A stretch of DNA of 64,000 nt, taken from positions 62,001 through 126,000 of the forward strand of contig JAKUCV010004435.1 in the NCBI GenBank assembly GCA_028386065.3, in the 5' to 3' direction. Made by a program: the position numbers and the translations under genes. Origin of the DNA: Turnera subulata. Taxonomy: Eukaryota; Streptophyta; Magnoliopsida; Malpighiales; Passifloraceae. The notes below the pieces were generated by a model. That model had not been told where the DNA came from and did no database searches. It was given only the letters and a program-made list of their open reading frames with translations. Positions 44,762-55,350 of the stretch are shown here, in pieces. Numbering within the stretch: position 1 is the stretch's first letter; the number at the start of each line of letters is the position of its first letter.

Positions 44762-45420
44762 CCATGCCAACTCTCGAGGTAGCAGAAAGTGACAGCTAGC
44801 CGTTGGATGATGAGGCTATCACTTCTCGAGCCTCTATAAATTGAAGAATGATTGAAGAACTGAACTCAGAGCTGCTATTACGAATTCTTAAGATCATACT
44901 TGCTGAGTTATACTTGCAGTTCTCCAAAAAGAGGAGCCTAACTTGAGTGCTATCTTAAAGGCTAAAACATTGAGCTTAATTGTACATCTTCTTGACATGG
45001 TCATTGAAGATTCCTTATTGTGAGTGATACACATCTTAGTGGGAACTTGAGATCAGTTCAGCTAAGTTGGGATTCAACAAACCGGGGAGGTTTGTGGTGA
45101 GTGATAGGTTTGAGCTTAGCCTAGGAAAAATCTTGTAAAAGGTTATGGTTGAACCCGTAAAAGCCACGGTATAGTGAAGGTTAGAAATCTCAAGGTAGAC
45201 TCCTTGAGTAGTGGAGGTAGTCCGGTGTGACGAACCACTATAAATCCTTTGTGCAAGCTTCTCTAATCCCTCACTCAAGTACACTTTAGTGTGTTCATAA
45301 TTGTTCATAATCTTCAGTTTCAAGTCCAGGAACAATTTGGCATCAACCGTGCCAAATCAGTGCTTAATCGAAAAAGGGGCTAATTCACCCCCCCGCCCTC
45401 TTAGCCAACTTGGGCCTACA

Positions 45421-45780
45421 AACCCCACCCGGGTTCCTCCAATTTCAACCCGAAACCACAAAAAACCGACCCATTCCGGGTCTAAACAGACAAAATACCC
45501 TGATTTTATTTTTAAAAAGTGAGATTAAATCTAAAAAGTATTATCAAATTAATTAAAAATAAAAAATTAATCTTACTTATAAATAAGAAATGAGATTAAA
45601 ATTTATAAATTATGATTTAAAAAATATAAACAAGTATAAATTTTATATACTTATTTTTTAAAAATAAAATTTTTATTAAAATAAATTATGGACAAACCCG
45701 AAAGACACCCCAATACCCAAACCTTAGCTAAACCCAACAAACTATAATCCAACTTATATCCAAGACAAGCGCAATTAAGG
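45421..45780. other. AT-rich spacer upstream of the FBA-type F-box gene
   Basis: Starts with CCCACCCGGG-type sequence, then long A/T runs. Nothing coding was recognised. Confidence 0.45.
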
Positions 45781-45784
45781 TGCA

Positions 45785-45821
45785 AGCCCAAATTGCCAAA
45801 AAAACAATTTACAAACCCTAA
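45785..45821 (+). promoter_or_regulatory. Site II and telo box upstream of the F-box gene
   Basis: AGCCCA at 45785-45790 and AAACCCTAA at 45813-45821, about 410 bp before the ATG. This is the same motif pair as the snoRNA promoter, suggesting constitutive or growth-linked expression. Confidence 0.55.
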
Positions 45822-46233
45822 AGCATAAACGCCGTCACACTCTCCCTCTCATCTTCTGATTTCAGCCACCCACCCACCCACCGACATCTCCCTTGCAGTC
45901 ACATACTCCTCCCTTCAATTCTCCAGTTGCAGCCCCGTCTTTGTTGCCGCCGCCTCCGCCACCCTCCACTACTACGCACACCATCGTCGCGTCTATCGCC
46001 TCTGCACTCCTCTGTCGCTTTAAGCCACCATTGTTGCCACAGCTCGCATGTGTCGAAGCTTGCAACACAGCGACTCCAAACCCCCAAATCCCTTGATTAA
46101 ATCCTTGTTGCAGTCAATACCCAGTGTCCCAAACCTCTAATTGATTGTTGTCTTGTCTTGTAGATTGGGGTTTTTGTGTAATTTTCTTTAATTCTGGGTA
46201 TTTTAGCTTCATTCTTGGTGGGTATTGATCGGT

Positions 46234-47394
46234 ATGGCTGCAGATCTTAGGCTACCTTCAGGAATTGTGGAGAAGATACTGGCGTTGTTACCCGACAAAA
46301 CCATTCACAGATTCAGGTTGCTCTCCAAGTCATGCTCTTCGTTGCTGGTCAGTGTGAATTTCCACAAGTTCAGATTAAAATCCACACCGCCGGAGATCAA
46401 CGTACCAAAACTCCTATGTCCTCCAGATCAAGAGAACGATGGTTTTGTAATATCAGATTACCGTGACGGTGCAAAAACACCTACCAAGGTATGTTATCCG
46501 ACACCACCTCATGAGTTATCTGCTGCAAGGAGTTATCCTTCTCGGATCGGATCTTGTAATGGATTAGTTTGTTTGGTTTTTAAGAGGGAGAGGGAGATAG
46601 TTGTCTGGAATCCTTTCACCGGTACCTATAGAAAATTGCCAGATATCTCCTGTGGTGATTGGTTCTATACTTATGGTTTCGGGTATGATTCTGCTTCTGA
46701 TGATTACAAGGTCTTCATAGCAACAGGTCCTAGTCCTTTTCCCAACCGTAGGGATGGAGTTAGGATTGATATTTTCTCGCTGAAAACAGGTTCTTGTCAT
46801 CAGGTTGAAAATCCTGATTTTACCACTTACCTGCAATGCATAGGGCCAGGGTGCATGGGTTTGTTCTTGAATGGAGCACTTCATTGGGAATCCTCCAGGG
46901 GTTATGGGTTTTCCGGTGATAAAAAAATCTTGGCTTTTGATCTGAGTGAAGAGAAGTTTTATGAGGTCCCCAAGCCGACACCAGTTGAAGATTATCGATA
47001 CCAAAGGTTGGGAGTTGTTGGGGAATATCTCTGTATGTGTTTTTCTTCACCACGCATTTGGGACAAAAACATTGTTTGGGTGATGAAAGAATACTGCAAC
47101 GAGGCATCATGGGTCCATTTTATTTCATACAGTTCTATTGAGGATGATGATGATGCTGTTAATTCTGTAGATTATGCTTCTGACTTGGTGCAACGAGATG
47201 GTGGATACATGATCCTACAATTTTCAGAAGGATATGTGGATGTTCTTAAGTGGATTAAGAATCGTGAAGAAAATGATACAAGTGAAGAATATTTCAAGAA
47301 CATCAAATTCTACAGACACAGCGGGGCTGCCACTTCGTACACAGAAGCTCTAACCTCTCCCTATGCTTCTACCGGGATTGATCAAGAATTTTGA
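46234..47394 (+). CDS. F-box protein with F-box-associated (FBA) domain, CPR1-like
   Basis: A single exon of 386 residues starting at the ATG at 46234 (MAADLRLPSGIVEKIL). The F-box is at about residues 5-45 (IVEKILALLPDKTIHRFRLL, then SKSCSSLL). The FBA-type region includes SRIGSCNGLVCLVFKR, VVWNPFTGTYRKLPD, YGFGYDSASDDYKVF, DIFSLKTGSCHQVEN, GLFLNGALHW, ILAFDLSEEKFYEVP and the late VWVMKEYCNEASWVHF motif. This is the layout of F-box/kelch-like proteins such as Arabidopsis CPR1. Those act as SCF receptors, and some regulate immune-receptor levels. The target here cannot be inferred. The frame is intact and the start fits family alignments. Confidence 0.92.
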   Translation: MAADLRLPSGIVEKILALLPDKTIHRFRLLSKSCSSLLVSVNFHKFRLKSTPPEINVPKLLCPPDQENDGFVISDYRDGAKTPTKVCYPTPPHELSAARSYPSRIGSCNGLVCLVFKREREIVVWNPFTGTYRKLPDISCGDWFYTYGFGYDSASDDYKVFIATGPSPFPNRRDGVRIDIFSLKTGSCHQVENPDFTTYLQCIGPGCMGLFLNGALHWESSRGYGFSGDKKILAFDLSEEKFYEVPKPTPVEDYRYQRLGVVGEYLCMCFSSPRIWDKNIVWVMKEYCNEASWVHFISYSSIEDDDDAVNSVDYASDLVQRDGGYMILQFSEGYVDVLKWIKNREENDTSEEYFKNIKFYRHSGAATSYTEALTSPYASTGIDQEF

Positions 47395-47930
47395 ACATCA
47401 ATCGCAAGCATGGGCTCTGCTTAAGTAACTAGACATAGAGGTGGGAATTCATGCTTTCAGTTTGTGTGTCTTGTTTCACTGTCATTTACAAATCTGTTTT
47501 ATATGTGAATTGCAAGACAACTAGCATTTTGTCTCTTGTTTTGTTTTCAGTTTATCAACCTATGGTCTATTCGGTATTGTGAACTTTTTGCAACAGACCT
47601 ATGGTAACTTGATTTTGGTTATTATATATATCTCGAACACTGGATTAATTCCATTTTTTCTTGTCTTGTTCTCTTCAATGTTGACCTTTTCTCGAAATTT
47701 GCTTGTCCTGTCTTATACACATTGGAAAACTTTATGAAACCAAGTATTAGTTCACTCGTAGGTCCAATCCACTGCACCAAAAAAAAGTTCACATACCCAA
47801 AAAAGTGAAGAAAAAAACACAAAGTTCATAACTTAATTAACTTGGTGGCAAGAGACTCGATTTTGTTTAAGTTTCAAGTTTGAGTTATTGTGTACAAAGA
47901 AAATCTCATTTAGGTGAATCACTCTCTTGT
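47395..47930. other. 3' flank of the F-box gene and spacer
   Basis: Probable 3' UTR followed by AT-rich DNA, up to the breakpoint of the GST segmental duplication (about 47930). No gene was recognised. Confidence 0.45.
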
Positions 47931-48600
47931 CTTTTGTCTTGTTCAATCTGCTAGTGTATATATGTGGTTATCTGTTGTTTGCGAATGGAGAGGTTCAACA
48001 TGTATCCAACTAGCTCAAGTAATAACAAACTCAGTCTTAAATTTCCAAACTCCAAAACATCAATCAAATGCAGTACAGGGATGAATTGAAGATACTGCAG
48101 TGATAAAAAGACATCATCTACTTTTAGAGCTGGAGGACCTTCTTCCAAGAAGGTCTGTTGCTAATATCATCCCACCAGGCACTCACATGTTTCCTGTCCC
48201 TTATCAAATGCTCCTTCATTGCACCCACCAAGTATTGAGTGAAGGGGAGGTGGCTAAGGTCTGCCAGGCTGAAGAAATCCCCTGCCAAGTATTTGGATTT
48301 GGAGAGCCTGGCCTCGTAGATGTCCAGCACCTTTGCCAGCTTCTGCTCGCTCTCTTCTATCTGCTTCTGGTCAGCCTCAAAACCCAACTCCGAGGCAAAC
48401 AAGATGTGAAGAGCCAGGCTGTAGATATGGGGATGGTAGTTGTGTGCCTCCACCTCCAGCCACTGCTCCACTAGACCCTTCTCTTCTATTGTCTTCCCCA
48501 GCAGATCAGTACCCTGGTTCTTGTATTTCTCCGAGTAGTAACGAATGATTGCTCGCGATTCTGCAAATACTAATCTGATTAGTTTGTTTAGCTCTGGAGT
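47930..48600 (-). repeat. Segmental duplication of the GST 3' region
   Basis: From TCAATCTGCTAGT (about 47944) to the intron just beyond GST exon 3 (about 48590), this matches 56330-57048 closely, including non-coding 3' flank. Homology starts within 25 bp after the second snoRNA locus in the other copy and ends inside GST intron 2. Confidence 0.9.
48124..48566 (-). pseudogene. Phi-class GST pseudogene, exon 3 only
   Basis: Encodes the C-terminal helical domain of a phi GST (ESRAIIRYYSEKYKNQGTDL, then LVEQWLEVEAHNYHPHIYSL, then AGDFFSLADLSHLPFTQYLV, and the end SWKKVLQL), nearly identical to exon 3 of the gene at 56588-57437. Exons 1 and 2, with the glutathione-binding domain, are absent. 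Upstream the similarity stops inside intron 2 and unrelated sequence follows. The reading frame is still open, which implies a fairly recent duplication. Confidence 0.9.
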
Positions 48601-48666
48601 CAGCAGGTAAAATTCTAACTCAATAGACTCGGACTCATAGGCACTCAAGATATTGTGTTTGGAGAG

Positions 48667-49118
48667 GTGGATAGATAGGACTACTAGTTGTTCTATAGGA
48701 CCCTAGCTTTATTGCAAGCCAAAAAAAAGAATCAAATAACCTTAGGAAAAATCCTGGGCCGAAATTGAATATAATGAGATTTGTTTAGCTTCCGCCTAAC
48801 GGGTCCTATGGATCACTATAGGAAAGAGAAATGACTATAAGGAACCAACGAACCCCGAGCAAGACCTGATGGTGAGTGTTCTTGCCTAATTTTGCCCCTA
48901 CCTCTGATGTTACAAAACAAATTAAAAGGAATCTCAAAATAAGAAAATATACATAAAGTACAAATGGAGGCACTTGCGAGATACGGGGTGTAAACGAGCG
49001 TAAGCTCAACTTGACCCGTTAAGGAAATGACGAAATGTTTGAGCTCCAGCTTGACTACTTAAGGTCAATCGAGCTTAAATTTTTAGACTCGAACTCGAGT
49101 TTTGCTCAAGTAAGCTTA
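48667..49118. other. Spacer left of copia element 3
   Basis: No gene seen. The last part (from about 48990) has GAGCTTG/CTCGAACTCGAG-like repeated text that continues after the copia at 55351, so the copia landed in a degenerate repeat. Confidence 0.45.
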
Positions 49119-49123
49119 TTAAG

Positions 49124-49364
49124 TGTTATAAAACAAAGTATAAATATAGTATGAATACTGTTTGTACCATATATATATATAGTATACATATATTGTATTC
49201 TTATGTTTATATATATATGTATTAGTTAAAGAAAGAAAAGTGTGGAGATGAATAAAAAACCGGGTATGAAACCCGATGCCTTCCCTCACCAGATTCTTGG
49301 CCAGAAAATTCCTTCTCCCTTTATCTTCTCTTCTTCTTCCTCCAAACTCTATTGTTTTACAACA
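49124..49364 (+). repeat. 5' LTR of copia element 3
   Basis: 241 bp, TG...CA, followed immediately by the primer site. Confidence 0.95.
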
Positions 49365-49379
49365 CGTTATCAGCACGAG
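49365..49379 (+). other. Primer binding site of copia element 3
   Basis: CGTTATCAGCACGAG follows the LTR. This is a form common in plant copia elements. Confidence 0.75.
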
Positions 49380-49439
49380 GTGCTCTAATCAGTGCTTGAA
49401 TCATAACACCCCGTTGCCGGCCTAGAAGAGAAGAAAAAA

Positions 49440-50100
49440 ACGATTTTTCCGACGAGAACAACCATCAACTCAGGCGCCGACTTCTGCGCCTCCGTGCGCA
49501 CCACCGCCCTCCTAGGTGTGTTCCCTGGGTCGTCGCCGACCTACAGCTGCAGCCCCCCGTCGTTTTCACTGCCAGACGCGCCGCCCAAGGCCGTCGACCC
49601 GACGGCGGATCCGGATCCGTTTTGCCTCCTCACGGGTCTGTTCCTTTTTTCCTCGTCGTCTGCAGCCTCGTCCCGGCCGCAGCACCTCCAGCGCCGCCGC
49701 CTCAGCCCGCGTCGTCCCATGCCGCGTCACGACCGCGCCGCCCTCACCCTTCTCCCGTCGCCTCTGTTGCCTCGTTGCCGACGGTGACGAAACTCTTTTT
49801 TTTTCTTTCTCTTGTTTATTCCATTTGATTTTATTTTGGTTGATTGTTTGGTTAATTATATGGTTGATTGTTTGATTGATTGCTGCGATCTTTTGTGTTT
49901 CCGGCGAGTGGTTGATTGTGTTGGATTTGTTGTTGGTTCGGTTGTTTGTGTTTGGGTGAGTATGGTGGCCGGATTCCGGCGAGTGTGTTTTTGGTTGATT
50001 ATTGTGTTTATTTCATTTTGGTTGATTGTGGATGGGAGATGGATGTTTGTTGTTGTTGTTTTTAATTGTTGCTGTGAATTGTTGTTGGGATTGTAACGTT
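49440..50100 (+). other. G+C-rich leader and T-rich tract of copia 3
   Basis: 49440-49790 is G+C-rich and open in several frames (Pro/Arg/Ser-rich translations), and is followed by a GATTGTTTG-rich tract. No known domain. The compositional jump could mark captured host sequence, but this is unproven. Confidence 0.4.
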
Positions 50101-50530
50101 GTTAATGGAGAATCCACGTGAACAGTGATTTTTGGCCGGAATCCGGCGTGAACAGTGTTTGGTCAGGATCCGACGAACACGGAATTTAGCATCTCCGGAT
50201 TTTAACAGCAAGCCCCGAAGTGCTCGGCCGGAATTTAGTGCCTCGGGAAATTATCCGGCACGGTGAATAGTAATTTCTGGCGATCGTGAATAGTGATTTT
50301 GGCCGGAATTTGAAACCTCGAATTTTTCCCGGCGAACCCCGAAGTGTTTGGCCGAAATTTTATACCTCGGGTTATTTCCCGGCAAGCCCAGAAGGTGTGA
50401 ATAGTAATTTTGACCGATCTAGCAACCGTAAATAGCGTTTTTGGCCGATCCGACGAACCCCGAAGTGTTCGATCGGAATCCGACGCCTTGGGTTTTTCCC
50501 CGCCAAGCCCAGAAGGCTAATGGCATATAC
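50100..50530 (+). repeat. Degenerate tandem repeats with CCCGGC(G/A)A(A/G)CCC and GAATAGT motifs
   Basis: Four or five imperfect copies of a unit containing GTGAATAGTxATTTTxGxCCGGAATxxxxxxCCTCGG, then a TTTCCCGGCxAxCCCxGAAG block, roughly 70-110 bp apart. Confidence 0.75.
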
Positions 50531-50629
50531 ATACCGGAATAGTAACCGGATATTAGTAATATATATTATATGTATTATTGCTGAAAGATTTATCGAGTAA
50601 GCATATTTTTTTGGTTTTTATTTAAATTA

Positions 50630-51060
50630 CGATTGGGCTATTAATGGGCCCACTGCATTTAAATTTATGTTTTAATTTTATTTATGCTTTATTTGGGCTC
50701 ATGAAAGGCCCATAATGGCCGGCTAAGCCGCCTATTTCTTTACATTTTTTTTATTGGGCTCGTATAAGGCCCATCGCTTTTATTTTGCTGAAATTTAATT
50801 TTTATTTGGTTCGCTATAGGCCCATTGCATTAATTTTTCAGCAATTTAATTTTTACTGGGCTAATTAATAAAAAGGCCCATCGCATTTAATTTTTAGGCA
50901 TTTATTTTTTTTAATTGGGCTATTAATGGGCCCACTGCATTTAATTACCTTGCCTTTAATTTTATGCTTAATATGGACTCGTACTAGGCCCATCATTTAA
51001 TTTCCTGTCATTTATTTTACTTGGGGTAATTTATTATAGGCCCTTTGCTTATTTATTTTA
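50630..51060 (+). repeat. Degenerate tandem repeats, TTGGGCT...AGGCCCAT...GCATTTAATTTT
   Basis: About eight units near 50634, 50694, 50756, 50818, 50857, 50918, 50975 and 51020. Each has GGGCT followed 10-15 bp later by the partly inverted (A)GGCCCA, then (T/C)(T/C)GCATTTAATTTT. The spacing is 40-65 bp. Confidence 0.8.
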
Positions 51061-51329
51061 ATTAAGCATTTCCTTATTAAATTATGATATTTGAATTTCA
51101 AACCCTCAAAATTTCCGGAAGAAATTTGTTATGGGTATTAAATGAGGACAGAAATTTATATGATAATAGTCTGGTCGACTAAATATAAGAGTCCAGCAGA
51201 CTCAATAAAGGAAAATAAAACAAAGACTCGAAGTCTTACCGTTCAAAAGATCCTGAAGATCCCTCAAACGGAAAATTAAGAATAAAAACATAAACCACCA
51301 GAAGGTGGACATTGTATAACCATCAAGAA

Positions 51330-52450
51330 GATGGATATTGTCTGACCATCACGAAGATGGATATTGATATTATACTTGCTTACCCTGAAGGAGCAATTCA
51401 TTTTATATTCAATTTATTTTATGTTCAATTTATATTATTACGCGTTGCGATCCATTTTATTTACTTTTCAGAAATTTATAATTGTTTCTCGCATAATGCC
51501 TTACGTTTTTAGTCCCGAAGACTATGCAAAGTTGACATCCACAGGGGAGAATTATATGTGTGGATGTCAATATAATTCGAAAACGAGAAATAAGATTATC
51601 ATGCTCCAGAAGAGCATAAATCCGAATATGTTCTTGAAGAATACATATTTTTTTATATGTGTGGATGTCAATATAATTCGAAAACGAGAAATAAGATTAT
51701 CATGCTCCAGAAGAGCATAAATCCGAATATGTTCCTGAAGAATACATATTTTTTAAAAATGATCTAGAAGATCGTATATTTTCACTCTGAAAGAGCATAT
51801 ACTTTTGAAGAGTACAGAAACTCATACTTACAATAATAAAAAGAAATTATAGATCTTGTCGAATTGGCCCTGGTCCATTCCTTGAAGTGAATGTGATTGT
51901 ATGTAATAATTTTGATGAACACAAGCTCAACTATGATCCAGAAGATCATAAGCTTACGCTCCTGAAGAGTATGGAATACGGAATAAATAAATGCCTTAAG
52001 CATTAGTCTCGAGAACAATGCACAAATTGATATCCACAGGGGGAGAATTATATGTGTGGATGCCAATATACCCTGAAGGTATAAGCCAATATTGAATGTT
52101 CTTATTTTATGTTATCATTAATTGTTATAATTACATGTATGTTATTATTAAATTCTTAATATGAACATGAAGCCATTGTTTTAATGACTCTGACATTTGT
52201 CCTGAAGACGATGCGTGACATATTCTGTATTTAATAGAATGGAAATTATTCATAAGTAATATATGATTGTACAACCTAAAAATGAGAAGAGGATTAATAT
52301 GCTCTAGAAGAGCATAAGTTTATTACGCTCTAGAAAAGTATATATTAAGCTCCGGAAGAGCACAAGTTTTATTGTAGTATAACGTGCTCTAGAAGAGTAA
52401 AATATTTACGCTCTGCAAGAGCCGAGATGCTGAATATCTCTATATTAAAA
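51330..52450 (+). repeat. Low-order repeats on CTC(C/T)AGAAGAGCATA
   Basis: Many short copies of GCTC(C/T)(A/G)GAAGAGCA(T/C)A and GAAGAxxAT motifs are scattered here. A larger near-perfect 101-bp direct duplication occurs at 51553-51653 and 51654-51754. Confidence 0.8.
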
Positions 52451-52639
52451 GGCTATTGTTGTAGCTAACAAACAAGTTGTGAAAAGTTTACCAGCATTGT
52501 TCTTTAGATTGTGCTATATAAAAATTCGGGTTATTGGAAATTGTCATACCCAGCCAGAAGCTGGAATGCACTAGCCTGAAGCTAGCAATTTTTAAGTGTT
52601 TAGATACACAGCTTGCGCAGCCTGAAGCTGGCACCAACT

Positions 52640-54850
52640 TGAAGTTGGTTCATGGATTTATTGTTTGGCATGACCGGATGGGCCATCCCGGGTCAATAAT
52701 GATGCACGAAATTTATTGGATCATTCATTGAAAAACCAGAAGTTTTACAATCAATGAATTTCTATGAGTTTGTTTGCTGCGAAAGTTATTTTACGGCCTT
52801 CCTAAGATGAGAATGGCCTAGTATCACCAGCAAGTTTGAGAATAGTTCAGGGACATAAACGCGGACTGATAAATCCGCGATGTTAACCATCTAGGTAATT
52901 TTTACGATGCATCGACTAGATGGACTATTGTGTGACGCAAGTTGGCATTGTGCGCACTTGTTTTAATGATTAAGCCACTTGCGGGTACATATCCCTACTT
53001 ATGTTACTAGACTATGTGTCTAGATAATGCTGGGATATTTCATCAATAAGAGACTGTATATCATTGGAAATAAACCCAAATAAATCTGGAGGAACATTGA
53101 CAATTGATTGCACGACTATTGATGAAATATTATTGCTTGAGAAATTGATATTTTATATGCAGCAACATTGTGCATCAAGCCAACATGATGTTATAAGACC
53201 CCCCCCCCCCCATTTAATTAATTAATGGTCACATACATAGTATCTCCCATATTCAGACCTTGAGTTATATAATGCTCTACCAGAGGGTTGTGAAATTGGT
53301 CCCTTAAAGAAGATTGGGAATCTACGTTGGGTATGTATCTCCATATATTATAAAGATAATTGAAACCTATGACAGGAGATTGGAGATTCATAGCAATATT
53401 TGCTTATTAGTTGATGTTTTACCCAACATCAGGGGGAGAGAAAATAAGCAGTTGGATCAAGAAATTATTGAAATGACTTATCAATATTTAATTTTTGATC
53501 CTCGAATATTAGTATGAACCTGAAGTTCTAAGAAATGATTCATTTGCAAAAGATTAGTAAGTCATCTGCCAGACGTATTTATTTGAAATATGTGACCATA
53601 TACCAGCTGCAAATGCTCCTGTTTAAATTGATGTTCCAGAAGAACAATATAAGTATGCAAATGAATCTATAGTTTATACTCGGTTCCAAAAAAAAAAAAA
53701 TCTCAACAGAGAAATAGGAGCAAATGTGATAAGATGGCCCCAGTACGAAAAATAAGACCTCCAGTAGAGGTTTGAATTAAAAGTCCTCCAGAAGAGGTTG
53801 ATTCTCTGACGCAATTGATAAAGTTCCAGAAGTAACTCAGGTACCTGAAATAAGTGAATATGATGAGATCTCAATTACTGTGTCAGAAATAAGATGGAAC
53901 CGACGTAAAATAACCGTCGACGGAATATTTATGTTTAATATAGCGCTAAATGAAATGAGGATCATGAACCTACATTGACGAATGTAGGCACAGTATAATT
54001 GGCCAAAAATATAGAAATACAATTAAGGCTGTATTGGATTCGCCTGAAGCGAGAAATTGGACTCGCTCTAAGCAAGAAGTTTTTCGGACCTGTAGTCCGT
54101 ACACCAAAAGGTGTAAAATTCTATTGGTCATAAAAGGGTATTTGTGCAAAAAGAAATAGATAATAAGATGTATAGCACGGTTTGTGGCACAAAGTTTTTA
54201 TCCAAACGACCAGGTATTAATTATGAGGAGATATACTCCCCTGTGGTGGATGCAATTATTTTGATAAGTCTGGCATTATATGAAAAGAATTAGAAAGGCA
54301 TCTAATGAATACTTTTACAGCCTACTATGGATCCATAAGTTGTGAAATATACATAAAGATCCCTGCAGGATCCCAGTTGCCTGAAGCAACTAATTTCCGG
54401 AAAATTACAAAATAGAACTGAATTGATCCTTACATAATTTAAATCATTTTGAGTATGGATAAACTTATTTATGATTGGAACTCCCGAAGAAGCTTCCAAA
54501 TACCGTGCTATTAAATCGGTCCTGGAGTACCTTGTTATAAAGCCTGAAGCTTTTGACTTAAGCCTATTTGGCAAGATATGTATTTTTCTCTTATCTTCAG
54601 GGTATAAAAGATGAAACGTTATGATAATCCTATAAGCCCGAAGAAAGGAGAGTTGTTTCTTGCAGATGCAGATTCCCCCACTCGATCCACAAATAGCACA
54701 GCCGGACATCTGCCACAACTTTACATATGATAGTGCTATATCATCGGGACTACAAACAAGAGGGCAAGACAGATGCTCCAACAATAAGTTATGAAGATTA
54801 TGCCGCCAACATTGCCCAAATTAAAGTAATGGTATATCAAAAATAATCAG
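52640..54850 (+). pseudogene. Copia 3 pol remnants (GAG-pre-integrase, RT, RNase H)
   Basis: IVWHDRMGHPGSIMMHEI at about 52660-52715 is the GAG-pre-integrase motif. Near 54175-54270, ARFVAQSF and then fragments matching GIDYEETYSPVVDAI in shifted frames mark the RT. Near 54790-54860, EDYAANIAQIKVMVYQK matches the RNase H EDNAACIAQIK motif. Stops and frameshifts occur every few tens of codons and no integrase core could be followed. Confidence 0.8.
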
Positions 54851-55104
54851 ACAAAATACATGTCATCAGAAGCTGACAAGGACAATCGGCATGCAACGAT
54901 ATCAAGGAGATAATGGAGGCCAAAATGAGGGGGAGTATCAAGCAATCAATGGAGGCCAAGTTGAGGGGGAGTAGAATACGCACTGCACTCTTTTTTCCTT
55001 CACCAAGTTTTTATCCCACTGGGTTTTTCTTGGTAAGGTTTTTAACGAGGCAGTTACCCCGATAGCGTATTCTGTCCAAAGTACAAACAGCATTCAAGGG
55101 GGAG

Positions 55105-55345
55105 TGTTATAAAACAAAGTATAAATATAGTATAAATACTATTTGTACCATATACATATACAGTATACATATACTGTATTCTTATGTTTATATATATATG
55201 TATTAGTTAAAGAAAGAAAAGTGTGGAGATGAATAAAAAACCGGGTATGAAACCCGATGCCTCCCCTCACCAGATTCTTGGCCAGAAAATTCCTTCTCCC
55301 TTTATCTTCTCTTCTTCTTCCTCTAAACTCTATTGTTTTACAACA
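55105..55345 (+). repeat. 3' LTR of copia element 3
   Basis: 241 bp. Differences from the 5' LTR are at about seven positions, all G/A or C/T changes. Confidence 0.95.
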
Positions 55346-55350
55346 TTAAG

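Larger units (their letters stand above)
37930..45420 (+). mobile_element. Sire-like copia retrotransposon, 3' part only, with nested LTRs
   Basis: The element retains the RNase H end (about 37990-38240), a long post-pol region with an open reading frame (38240-40320), a polypurine tract (about 40317-40330) and a 3' LTR (40331-45420, about 1547 bp without insertions). The 5' LTR, gag and most of pol are missing. A post-pol ORF and long LTR fit the Sirevirus-type copia lineage. Its LTR hosts a solo LTR that hosts another. Confidence 0.85.
40331..45420 (+). repeat. 3' LTR of the Sire-like element (interrupted)
   Basis: Starts TGTTGGGTTAAGG directly after the purine tract AAAAAAGGGGGAGAA and ends TTGGGCCTACA at 45420. 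About 1547 bp once the nested 41224-44761 insertion and its duplication are removed. The AATTTGGCATCAACC text occurs at the left junction and again near 45334, so the LTR itself carries internal similarity. No flanking duplication can be tested because the 5' LTR is absent. Confidence 0.75.
49124..55345 (+). mobile_element. Copia LTR retrotransposon 3, complete outline, coding destroyed
   Basis: 6222 bp with 241-bp LTRs (TGTTATAAAACA...TTTTACAACA), flanked by TTAAG (49119-49123 and 55346-55350). The LTRs differ at about seven sites (near 3%), essentially all transitions. The primer site CGTTATCAGCACGAG follows the 5' LTR and AAGGGGGAG precedes the 3' LTR. Only short coding remnants survive in copia order: gag-pre-integrase, RT and RNase H. 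The leader is unusually long and made of several kinds of tandem repeats. Confidence 0.95.

Noticed and set aside
46564..47110. Minus-strand ORFs over the FBA-type F-box gene
   Set aside because: Antisense shadows of an intact coding exon with clear family motifs.
48100..48548. Plus-strand ORFs opposite GST exon 3
   Set aside because: Shadows of the minus-strand GST coding sequence; the same pattern recurs at 56594-57015.
49494..49875. Overlapping Pro/Arg/Ser-rich ORFs in copia 3 leader
   Set aside because: Several frames are open because of G+C content. No recognisable domain, so not called a gene.
53189..53212. Poly-C tract, considered as an element boundary
   Set aside because: No repeat or duplication flanks it. 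Probably slippage in decayed DNA.
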